From assembly GCA_050084515.1 (NCBI GenBank), contig CM114274.1, positions 13,020,001 to 13,084,000 of the forward strand: 64,000 bases of DNA. Direction: 5' to 3'. Shown here piece after piece: positions 13,219 to 22,184 of the stretch (its first letter is position 1; each line of letters starts with the position of its first letter). The stretch is from Blasia pusilla (lineage: Eukaryota > Marchantiophyta > Marchantiopsida > Blasiales). The notes beneath the pieces were generated by a model. That model saw only the letters and a list, made by a program, of their open reading frames with translations. It did no database searches and had not been told where the DNA came from. The position numbers and the translations under genes are program-made.

Positions 13219-13600
13219 TGTGTCATGAACATCGTTGCGCACAACTTTCCTGTTGAGGTCTTTCACAGTCAGGTGACTTGTTGACGAGGTCACCCACCCC
13301 TAGTAACCTGTGCGCACAAGATACCAAGTGGATAGCTATTTTTAGGGGAAGAGCCTTTTGGCTCTACCCAACCCTATATAAGAGAGGAAGATGGCTTTCC
13401 TAAGCCATCTTTCTCATGTTGGGCCGTTGGAGCACCTCTCTTGTATGTGTGTGAGATAGGACTAAGGTGCTAGCGTCCAGATTCCTTGATAGCGCAGGGT
13501 GGACGAGGCTCAATATGCCGATGTAGATTGAGGGGTGGAGTTTTAGGCCGGGTGTGCCGTTTTTACTACTCTTTATTTATATATGAGAAATATGTAAAGG
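13219..13600 (+). repeat. 5' LTR of copy B (family 1)
   Basis: It starts TGTGTCATG at 13219 and matches the solo LTR at 62729 for about 370 bp. It contains a hairpin (13350-13365), a TATATAA box at 13375-13381 and a second hairpin just downstream. After 'tactactcttta' (about 13564-13576) it departs from the solo LTR and runs into leader sequence shared with copy A and the 58.8-kb remnant. The terminal ~130 bp seen in solo LTRs is missing. Confidence 0.8.
13371..13412 (+). promoter_or_regulatory. LTR TATA box and downstream hairpin
   Basis: TATATAA lies at 13375-13381 within the LTR. About 15 bp downstream is an inverted repeat of the form AGATGGCTT-loop-AAGCCATCT. The arrangement recurs in the other family-1 LTRs, so it is the likely transcription start region of the element, with the hairpin near the RNA 5' end. 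Confidence 0.6.
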
Positions 13601-13764
13601 GGCTGGTGGGAATTCGTTGTTTGTACGTAGGCAAGCGAGTTGCCTCGGTGGGGAGCCCGTGGAGATGCTCGTCGGCATTGTGATTGTCTTTTTTCCATGC
13701 AGAAGGTCGTGGATGGAAGCGCTGTCCATTTTTCTCAGGCTGCCGTCCCCGGATAAACGGGGGA

Positions 13765-14075
13765 CGGCAATCGAGTGTAGTGTGCGGTGGGGCGTCGAGT
13801 GTATGCGAGTGAGGGTGTCGGGAAACAGCAGAGGCGTCCGGAGGTTACTGAGGGCGCGGAGGGGCGCATACGCCCCCCCCCCATTCCCCCGCATTTACGT
13901 ATAGCGTACGGTATGGCGTGGAGAATACGCAAGCGGGTGTTTCGGGAAAGAGCAGGAGGCGGCCGGGTCGCAAAGGCGGTTTAGGTGAGGGAGGCGGCCA
14001 AAATTAGGTTGCGGAGGCGGCCGGAGGTTACTAAGTGCGCGACGGGTGCGGACGAGCGCCCCCCCCCCCTTCCCT
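13765..14075 (+). repeat. GC-rich imperfect tandem duplication in copy B leader
   Basis: Two units, about 13765-13882 and about 13897-14072, each run from a 'gcgtacggtatggcgt'-type start through 'gtgtcgggaaacagcaga' or 'gtttcgggaaagagcagga', to 'ccggaggttact' and a terminal C-homopolymer (13871-13880 and 14059-14069). They are diverged. The second unit has an extra ~60 bp. The segment lies between the LTR and gag and has no recognised coding content. Confidence 0.7.
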
Positions 14076-15049
14076 TTTTGGTTTATTGCGGACGTGTTCG
14101 GAATCTTATCCAACGTGGTTGCAGCGAGCGAGACGGGATAGGAGTGTGGCCAAACGTGGTGGACGGGTTGACATGGTTGAGTTCAGAGGGCGTTGAGTCA
14201 GGTTATGTGTGGGGATGGGCGGAGAGGCTTGAGTGACATGATGTTTTCAAGCGTGATACGGATTTGCGAGAGTTGACGATGGAGTATAAGTGCACATGAT
14301 GCCGATGGGTTGTCCGCATATGTTGATGGGAGGATCAACGTGTTGGTCAAGGAGAGTGTTGTGTTGCGGAGGTTGTCATACCACATGGAGGAGTGAGTGG
14401 TGACAGTACGTAGGTTGGAGGGCGTGATCACATTACCCATTCACGTCCATTTCCGTGCACTTGTCGTGTGTGATTGAGAGTGCTAGGTATCGGGTAGTAG
14501 CTAGTGCTAGATGGGTGCAATGATGGTGACAAGTGTAGATTCTTTTCATGTGTAGCATGTTGGTGGATATACCTTGGTTGCCGCATAGGGGTAGCATGTA
14601 TGACCTGAGAGTATCGTAAGGTTAGGTGAGTCAGTTGGGAGGCTCATGGTGAGCGTGAGTGTTGAGTTTGCGTGAGGCCGGGTATGTCATCACGTGATTG
14701 ACATTAGCATAGGTGAGCTAGTGAGGAGTGTGGGAGACTCTCGGTGAGTCAGAGTGTTGAGCAGGTCAGACAGAGTTGTCATCATGGCATTCTTCCAAGG
14801 TTTGGAAGAACAAGGTAGTGCAAGCAGTAGTAGTGGTGTGACACAGAGTGGAGTGAGATATCAAGGGTTATCTATGAGGAGCTACCTCGATATCCATCTA
14901 TGGCTGGATTGTCATCACTAGACATTGGGTCTCGTGACGAGATCGCAGACGGAGACAGTATCACTTGGTTGGAGATGGACGATATGGGCCATCAGGGCAT
15001 CGGGGCATGCGTCGTTTCTTGGGTGCAGTGGGCACCATCGACTTAGATG

Positions 15050-16600
15050 ATTTTATCTAGGAGTTCGAGACGTGGTGCGACTTCCATGAGATACGGACCC
15101 CGACACGGTTCAACCCTTTCATGGCGTGTAAGGGGTCGTTCCTGCACTTGGAGGGTCCTCTGATGGATGACTATATGGAGTTTTGATCACTATATTCAGT
15201 AGAGATCGATGCGTGGAGGATGTATTGGGCTCCAGGGTATGTGTCCACTAGTGGTCGCGAGGCATATGATGGGATCGTGAGAGGAGAGAGACCCACACCA
15301 TCAGCCCACAGACTAGATGGAGAGGAGGGCAGTGAGACAAGCGTTGTGGCAGAGACCTCTGGTGGTAGACGGCCACGTGCACCCTGCTTCAGTCCCACAG
15401 TGGAGTTCTTCCGACAGTTGGGGAAGAGCTATCGAGGCGTACGCACCGACAAGCTAAAGAGGCTACAGGATTTTCAACAACGATCGGGTGAGAGTATGAG
15501 AGAGGCATTCCCGTGCATGAGGAGGTTGATCATTGCTACGTATGGAGTGACTGAGGCGTAGTCAGTCCAGTATTGGTACGGGGTTATGGATCGAGAACTA
15601 CAGAGGAGAGTCCGAGATGCGATGCTGATTCACAAGCCCACATCGAAGGTGGTCTTTGAGTCGTCTGAGCGTATTGAGCTCAGCATGAGTGAGGAGCAGG
15701 TAGTGACCATTGGATTTTCTAGAGAGCCGACAAGTCCATAAACGATGGTGACCCCACAGGTGCCACAGCGAGCACCGGTACCACGGGATCGGGCATGTGT
15801 GCCCAGAGAGTAGGGCGAGTACCGTGAGCCTATGAGGCAACGACCCGTTCCTACATATATTGACTAGCAGGGACCGATGTTGTCTTGTTGGACGTGTGGA
15901 GGGGCCCATAGGCAAAAAGACTGCACACAGCATGGGAGAGGACCACGAGCGCCTCCGATTGCTCAGGAGTCCCAGAGGATGGCCCCACCACAGTACTTGT
16001 GTGACTATTGCCATAGATATGGTCACACTAGGAATAGATGTTTTGACCTTTGTCAAGAGGCACATCCAGAGGTAGGCCGAGGGCCTTGGGGCGGTCATTC
16101 TCGAGGAGGTCGGATAGTTCTTCGAGGATGTGGTGTAAGAGGACCTCCATCAACCAGAGGAGATGGAGAAGGAGCACCAAAGCCGGAACTTCTCTCTCGC
16201 ATCAATCAGTTGGAGCAGAGGATTGCTGCCATGATGATGATGCAACTCATGAAAGGCACGGAGCTGCGAGCAACTAGTGTGGCTACAGCTTCTACCTCTA
16301 ACCCTAATACGGGTGAGGATCTTGCCAGTACGGGGTTTATGTGTAGTGCAGCTCAAGTTGAGGCGGCTACAGTGGTGACTTGGGCTGTTGCAAGAGGCAC
16401 CAAGACATCGAGAGGTGGAGTTGAGATTGACCCACCTGAGGGGACCGATGGACGTCGAGCCAGGGTTCCATAGTCATTCACATTGTCGGAAACACAACAC
16501 ACACCATCGATGTTGCCTCGACGACCAACGATGCCTACAACTTAGGCACCTATGTCGACGTCATGAGGATTTGGAGTGACAACTTCTATGGCGGCTTGAG
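15050..16600 (+). pseudogene. Gag relic with two CCHC zinc knuckles (copy B)
   Basis: About 15390-15740 encodes a retrotransposon-type gag segment rich in conserved Arg/Glu, including a Gln-Arg-x-Gly-Glu-Ser stretch and, after a stop at 15559, Arg-Ile-Glu-Leu. The following frame (15877-16473) contains C-x2-C-x3-H-x4-C at about 15886-15924 and C-x2-C-x4-H-x4-C at about 15999-16040, the nucleocapsid zinc knuckles. Downstream sequence is Arg/Gly-rich with a short Gln/Glu coiled-coil-like segment. Stops and frame changes show decay. In life it would package the element RNA in virus-like particles. Confidence 0.8.
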
Positions 16601-16848
16601 TGGAGTTTGTGTCGAACATAGTGTTGGAGGTGGCCTCTAGAGTGAGTGAGACTCCACTATTTTCTGCCAAAGAGTTGGCAACGTCGGGAGTTGGACCAGC
16701 TCAAGTGTTCCGGTTGGCCGCCCCGTTGTATGAGCGTGGAGAGGTGACTGCTTCTTGTTCAGAGCTAGTTGAGGAGGTGGTGGAATTGCCCTCAAAGCCG
16801 GTGCTCAGGACGTTCCCCATATAGTAATGGCATACGGCGGCGGCAAAG

Positions 16849-17148
16849 TTGGTAGATATGCCAGCTGGACCGGCCATAGAGCGAGCAGTGGTGACACCTG
16901 GAGTAGTGTTACTGGATAATCAAGCTAGAGTATTTTGCCAGGTTAGTCCAACGGGGACAGTATACCACCCACAACGCGTCCTACTTGATTCGGGAGCGCA
17001 ACCCTTGATGTTAGGGAAGGCGGCGTGTTTAGCGTTGGGGTTACGGAAGGCCAACATTGAGTCTTGTCCCTTCCAGATTCAAACCTGGATTGGGGGCGTG
17101 TCACCCACGCAGTATATGACTCAACCGGAGATAGTTGTCAGAGTCTAG
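16849..17148 (+). pseudogene. Aspartic protease relic (copy B)
   Basis: The frame contains Leu-Leu-Asp-Ser-Gly-Ala at about 16981-16998, the catalytic triad of retropepsin-type proteases, preceded by beta-strand-like hydrophobic residues and followed by a Leu-Gly motif. The matching region exists in copy A near 6315. The enzyme would cleave the Gag-Pol polyprotein. A stop ends the frame at 17148, before the methyltransferase region. Confidence 0.8.
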
Positions 17149-17639
17149 CCAGAACATGCGACGGATAGTGCTATGGTGCGCACACGTGCAATTACGACAC
17201 CAACTGAGTCGTACGATGTGTTGGTGAGGAGTAGAGTGTTATATCCCCTATGATTCATCTTTGACTTCTGGGGGGAGATCGTTGCTTATTGGCTAGGGTG
17301 GCGGTCATGTGACGGGCGGATGAGTTAGTTACCCGTGAAGTTTGTGGGACGAGATGGTCGATTACGAGGCGAGTCTGTGACCACGTTGGCAACTTTCACA
17401 GGTAGTGTTAGCAAGCCAGGAGAGTTTTTGGAGGGGAACGCAGATGCGGAGGATGCCTTTGTAGCGGATAGTCCCACAAAGAGACAGGCCATGGCGGGTG
17501 TATCTTCCTATGTTGGCGAGACCTCTTCATCATTGTGGGGTAGGACTCGAGAGCTATAGAGGAGTACAGACGACCTCGTGAGGTAGGCGTGGAATCATGC
17601 TTTTATTCCGGAGCAGCGAGAGTCACCTGGCGATCAAGC

Positions 17640-18680
17640 CCCTGGAGTGGAGACGGTAATTCCACTGGATACCACAACCATTGTGTGGCAGTGTCTACAT
17701 GAGGGTGTTAAGATGTTAGATCTCTTTAGAGGGATTAGCACCGAATTGGCTGCAATATTTCACGCGGGCATACAGGTGCATTAGTACCTTTACGTAGAGA
17801 GAGATGAGACTGCGCGGCAAATGTCATTACATCACGTAGCGAGATTGGTCAAGAGGTATCATGAGTTGTTGCTCGTATCTGCAGTACTGGGATATCAACA
17901 TATGATACCCGCCGACATCTCTTTGGTGGGGGCGCAGGATCTGGATAGCGTTGGCACCATTCATTTGGTGATTTTTGGATGGCCATATCAGGGTCATTCA
18001 TCATCTAGCCGAGGATTTGGATTGTAGGATCCGAGGTCAGGGATATTTTGGGAGATGTTGCGAGTAGTACGACACTTGGAGGAGTGTCAGACATGTTCTC
18101 TTGCGTATATTTTGGAGAACGTGCCGTTGTTGGGAGACACTCGTGCACGTGTGATGAAGAGTGTGCACCAAGTGAGGTCTGGTTGGGACTTGTTATGTTA
18201 CTAGATGCAGTGAGAGTTGGATCACGTGCCCATCGTCCACGACTGTGGTGGACAAACATGATACGCTCAGAGGTACTGAGTCGAGCATATGATGGAGTTG
18301 AGAGAGTACCATATCTCACAATGGATGTTAGTTTGGGCTCAGGGCGTCGATCTCAAGTGGTGACGGGGGATGATAGACCACCGTTGGTGATGGCCAATAG
18401 CGTGGGGGAGTTAAGGGCAGCCTTATCTACGTTGGTGAGCTTCCCCACATCCCACGCCTTTTGTCAGGGGGGGCTGGCCATGATTTCAGATGAGGTGACC
18501 CAAGCATTAGAGGAGCCTACAGCAGTTGCGCGCAAGCGCGCCATGGGGTTTGCTAAAGGTACTATGGCAGTGCAAGGAATGACTAAGGCCTCTCGGAGAG
18601 AGGTGTTGGGGCAGGCGATGGACCTCGACTATCTCACATGGAAAGTCAGCCTAGGTATGGTTGAGCAGAGACGGATGCGA
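17640..18680 (+). pseudogene. C5 cytosine DNA methyltransferase domain inside retrotransposon pol (copy B)
   Basis: Motif I is at 17716-17736 (Leu-Asp-Leu-Phe-Arg-Gly-Ile), followed by a Tyr-Val-Glu-Arg-Asp cofactor-binding segment. Motif IV is at 17977-18015, Gly-Trp-Pro-Tyr-Gln-Gly-His-Ser. The catalytic Cys of PCQ is replaced by Tyr (codon TAT 17986-17988), one G-to-A change from TGT. Motif VI Glu-Asn-Val is at 18115-18123. A frameshift near 18181-18190 leads into Leu-Leu-Asp-Ala, then Gly-Ser-Arg and Trp-Trp-Thr-Asn (about 18200-18260), like the motif VIII region of DNMT3/DRM enzymes. The C-terminal part (18430-18660) has an Arg-x-x-x-Leu-Gly-Gln-Ala motif X-like segment. Stops at 17782 and 18025 also break it. 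The domain lies between protease and RT. By family logic it methylates cytosine in DNA; whether it is closer to DNMT3 or DRM I cannot settle by eye. Confidence 0.88.
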
Positions 18681-18689
18681 GTGTCATCC

Positions 18690-19040
18690 ATGTCGTCACG
18701 TCCACGAGTTAGACCATTGCCTACAAGGTCTGTACAGGCATTGGCTGGGGGCGGGACGAGGAGAGATAAGCACCCATGGACTTCCTGGGATGTCGTTCGA
18801 GCAGAGAGTGCGAAGGCGGAGAGAGTAGCACATGTTCATTTTTTGGATGTGGAGCATGGTGTAGGAGGTTAGAGTGAAGTGGCTGTTGCGAAGGTGGCTA
18901 GGGTTGCTACATAGCAACCAAAGCCGGAGGTTGCATCCTCGCCGAGTGAGGTCACGATGGAGACTTGGGAGCCTATGATAGGTCTCAAGTTGATAGGAGG
19001 AGAGCGATGGCGAGTTCATAGGTTTCTTAGAGGGCATGTC
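18690..19040 (+). other. Linker between methyltransferase and reverse transcriptase
   Basis: The methyltransferase frame stays open to 18872 through Ser/Arg-rich, low-complexity sequence, then breaks. A conserved-looking stretch resumes near 19030 in RT. I see no domain here; it is probably a spacer or a proteolytic junction in the polyprotein. Confidence 0.4.
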
Positions 19041-19800
19041 AGTTGCTTTGCCTTCAGTATGAGAGACTTAGGTACGCTGAAGGGTCTCTCAATACGGATT
19101 GAGTTGGCTAGTTATACGCCGATCTTTCGTTAACCCTACATGTATTCAAACATGGAGCGAGCCTTGATTCAGAGTAGGAGTCAGGACTTGTCAGAGGTAG
19201 GACTTGTGGAGTTATCACATCGGGAGTATGCATCTACCACAATCATGCCGGCGAAGAAGGATATATATGGCAATTGGACGGAGAGGCGGATGTGTGGAGA
19301 TTACCGTCCTATCAACCGAAAAACGAGGTCAGATCGGTATGCCATGCCTACTCTTGAGGAGATCTTTGATGCGGTAGGGCATGCAAACATCTTAATTACT
19401 TTCGATCTCCGTGTTGGCTATCATCAACTTCCTATCAAGTTTGAGGACAGGGAGGAGACAACATTCTGGGGGATAGATCGGTTCGGGATTGATTGCTTGT
19501 ATTAGTGGCGGTTCTTACCATTTGGATTGAAGAACACGCCTGCAGAGTTTCAGAGAGTAATAGATAGGATTCAGGCTGGCTTGGATTTTGTACGATATTA
19601 CATAGATGACATTCTTATCTTCAGTTCCACGGTTGAGGAGCATGAGCGACACCTGCAGGAGGTGTTTCGGCAATTGCAGTTACATGGACTAAAGTTACAT
19701 CCAGGCAAGTGCAGATTCTTTCAGGAGGAAATTGAGTACTTGGGACACACCATATACCAGAGTGGGTTAGGCGTTTAGCAGACGGAGGTGGAGGCTATTG
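19040..19800 (+). pseudogene. Reverse transcriptase relic (copy B)
   Basis: The sequence gives a Ty3-type palm: Arg-Met-Cys-Gly-Asp-Tyr-Arg-x-x-Asn near 19291-19320, the Phe-Asp-Leu-Arg-x-Gly-Tyr-His-Gln segment near 19402-19434, Leu-Pro-Phe-Gly-Leu-Lys-Asn near 19513-19533, and the catalytic Tyr-Ile-Asp-Asp at about 19600-19611. Stops interrupt it at 19503 and 19776. It would copy element RNA into DNA. Confidence 0.92.
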
Positions 19801-20405
19801 CGCAGATTCCACACCCTACAGATCTGAGTCGAGTCTGAGCGTTTCTTGGACTCGCAACCCTCTATCGACGGTATGTCAAGGGCTTTAGTGCAATTGCAAA
19901 GTCTTTGACCTTGTTGACGAGACTTGATCACGTTTGGTTGTTGGGAGATGATCACGAGCGAGCATTTCGGGAGCTCAAGGACAGGTTGACGTCCTCACCC
20001 ATTTTACAGATGTCGGTTAGGGATCACCCATTCTAGTTACATATGGATTGGAGCATGTTGGATCCAGGATCAGTGCTTAATGACAAGGATGACGAGGAGA
20101 GGTAGTTTGTTGTGGCTTACACGAGCCGATCGAACAACATTGCAGAGGCAAAGTACAGCTCCTACGAGGGAGAGTGCTTGGCTGCAGTGTGGGCCGTGAC
20201 ACATTTCAGGTGCTATTTATTGGGCAACCCTTTCACACTTATCACTCATCACCGGCCGTTGAGGTGGTTGATGGACTACGACAAGCTTATGGGAAAGCTT
20301 GCCAAGTGGGCTCTATTACTATAAGAGTATGAGTTTGAGGTGGTTCATACGCCAAGTCGGCTGAACGAAGATGCGGATGGGTTGAGTCGTAACCCATGTC
20401 CGAGT
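19800..20405 (+). pseudogene. RNase H relic (copy B)
   Basis: Downstream of the RT thumb, the frame has a Phe-Leu-Gly-Leu-x-x-Leu-Tyr-Arg-Arg connection segment (about 19837-19875). An RNase H core follows with Val-Val-Ala-Tyr-x-Ser-Arg (about 20110-20130), Tyr-x-x-Tyr-Glu-Gly-Glu-Cys-Leu-Ala (about 20155-20185), Leu-Ile-Thr-x-His-x-x-Leu and a terminal Asp-Ala-Asp-Gly-Leu-Ser-Arg (about 20370-20390). That ending is standard for Ty3/gypsy RNase H. Several stops are present. Confidence 0.85.
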
Positions 20406-20516
20406 CAGAGAGACGACACAGAAGCTTGATAGCACAAAGAGAGTGATGAAAAGATGGTGCCCGGTTGGCTTGTATTAGCCTATCTTTGTTGGTTGACTAT
20501 GGTAGATTAGCCACAA

Positions 20517-21700
20517 GTGATGACTCCATTCGTGGGGTTGTTGGATGAGTCTTTGGATGCAGAGGTCAGTGGTCGTGATATCCATGATGACGTGGAGGTT
20601 GTGGAGTTCTTGCGCACTCGCGTCATTGCGAGCACAGTGAGTGCTAGGGAGCGGGATCGGATCCTACAACGAGCCAGGAGGTTCAGGTGGGAGGGGACTC
20701 CTATTTCGCGAGTATGGGGAGATGGTAGGATACGAGTGGTACCTCATCCTTCCCAGTGAGCCATGTAGTGCGACATGCCCATGAGGAGTTGGGACATTTT
20801 GGAGTAAAGCGTACTTACAACTTACTCCATGTTTAGTATTGGTGGCACGGCATGCATACTCGGGTAGAATAGTTTGTGGCCAGATGTATTCTATATTGAA
20901 GGAGTGCGAGCATCCTTCAATGCTCCCACTCCGCGGTTACATCCTTTGCTGATTATGGATTTAGGTTATTGGTGGAGTTTAGACTTTGCGAGACCTTTGC
21001 CATTGACAAGGCGTCATCATAGGTACGTGTTGGTCATGATGGAGCATTTCTCCAAGTGGATAGTGTTGGTGGCACTACCAGACAAGGCAAGCAAAGGAAT
21101 AGCTTATGCGTTTCTAGATCGTGTGCTTACTCACTTTGGTGCATCGGCGAAGGTGTTGACTGACCAGGGTACCGAGTTCAATGGAGAGTTTCAAGCCTTG
21201 TGTGATCAAACTCTGATAAATCACTGCACCACATCCACAGATCATCCTGAGGCGGATGGGTTGGCGGAGAGAATAATACAGAGATTGAAGAGAGGATTGC
21301 GCAAGTATGGCTTGCAGCGAGGACAGTTGAGGGAGTGGGACCTATGGTTGCCATGGTCGGCTATGGGTTATGGCTTTAGTCGGCAGGCATCCTTGGTATC
21401 ATTTTCACCATACTTTTTGCTCTTTGGGAGAGAGCCTGATTTATTTGCAGCTATTTGACATGACATGGGGGAGGTGTTAGATCTTGATGATTGAGATGTG
21501 TGGATACAAGCGTGTTCTCAGAGGGCAAAGATTTTTCGTAGAGTTATGCCTATGGCCTTTGAGAACTTAGCTATTGCTCAGCATAGAGATACATTGAAGT
21601 ACGCGACCATTCGTGGAGGAGGTTATCGTCCGGGATTAGGAGGTTTCATCCTGGAGATTACGCGTATTTACAGCAGGCGGCACCCACGACGCTAGATGTT
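20517..21700 (+). pseudogene. Integrase relic (copy B)
   Basis: A zinc-binding HHCC region is recognisable at about 20772-20890 (His-Glu-Glu-Leu-Gly-His; the second Cys of the CxxC is Tyr). The catalytic core follows, with Leu-Asp-Phe (first Asp) near 20974, Leu-Thr-Asp-Gln-Gly-Thr-Glu-Phe (second Asp) near 21159-21180 and Asp-His-Pro-Glu-Ala-Asp-Gly-Leu-Ala-Glu-Arg (catalytic Glu) near 21242-21272. Stops separate HHCC and core. The C-terminal portion leads into a PHD finger, not a chromodomain. Confidence 0.9.
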
Positions 21701-21754
21701 ACTGCAGGGCGCACAATCCTACGTGTGCGCGAGGTATTACCAACATGAGTCCTC

Positions 21755-21968
21755 ATGTTGGAGGGACGGGATGGTATGGTTTGGAAGGATCATGTGCGCA
21801 ATTGTGCGCCATGCCATCTTCCGAACGTAGACGTGATAGTGGATGCGAGCTTGGCAGTGGTATGTGCATGCTTGAGGTGTATGTTGTGCGGATCTGCGAG
21901 GGGTGCAGCCGCCATGTTGGTATGTGATGGTTGTTCTCGAGGGTGGCATATGTCATGTCTGACCCCCC
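21755..21968 (+). pseudogene. PHD finger at the C-terminus of Ty3/gypsy pol (copy B)
   Basis: The open frame 21755-21997 contains C-x2-C (21878-21889), eleven residues, C-x2-C (21923-21934), four residues, His (21947-21949), two residues, Cys (21956-21958), then Leu-Thr-Pro-Pro. That spacing and the Leu-Val-Cys-Asp-Gly-Cys...Trp-His wording are characteristic of PHD zinc fingers. The last Cys pair is missing because a C-run at 21962-21970 joins LTR sequence. Copy C supplies a decayed version of the missing part. PHD fingers usually bind the histone H3 tail, so a role in choosing integration sites is plausible. Confidence 0.85.
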
Positions 21969-21974
21969 CCCCAT

Positions 21975-22184
21975 GCCGATATGCCAATGTAGATTGAGGG
22001 GTGGAATTTTAGGCCAGGTGTGTCGTTTTTACTACTCTTTATTTTTGTTGTGTGATCTCCATGTATATGTATGAGTTGATTTTTGTACATGTGTGGATCG
22101 ATCCGTCTGTGGGGAAGATCGGTGTTGTGTGGTGTAGATATGACCAGCCATGTACATTGTGTAACGACATGTATGCGCATGACA
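21975..22184 (+). repeat. 3' LTR remnant of copy B
   Basis: It matches the last ~210 bp of the solo LTR at 62729-63231, from the 'gatatgccaatgtagattgagg' block to the terminal ...gcgcatgaca. The first ~290 bp of the LTR, including TATA box and hairpins, are absent, apparently lost with the end of the PHD finger in one deletion. Confidence 0.8.

Larger units (their letters stand above)
13219..22184 (+). mobile_element. Ty3/gypsy retrotransposon copy B carrying methyltransferase and PHD domains
   Basis: This is the most complete copy in the window. In order on the plus strand: 5' LTR, GC-rich leader, gag with two zinc knuckles, aspartic protease, C5 cytosine methyltransferase, reverse transcriptase, RNase H, integrase, PHD finger and a 3' LTR remnant. 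The RT-RNaseH-IN order defines it as Ty3/gypsy (Metaviridae) rather than Ty1/copia. Many in-frame stops and several frameshifts show it is dead. The 3' end is deleted: a C-run at 21962-21970 joins the middle of the PHD finger to the last ~210 bp of an LTR. The domain set is unusual; see the separate entries. Confidence 0.92.

Noticed and set aside
17640-18680. Captured host methyltransferase gene unrelated to the retroelement
   Set aside because: The same domain sits at the same place in copy A, between the same neighbours and on the opposite strand, so it belongs to the element.
21755-21968. Chromodomain at the integrase C-terminus
   Set aside because: The segment is Cys-rich with PHD spacing and lacks the aromatic cage pattern of chromodomains.
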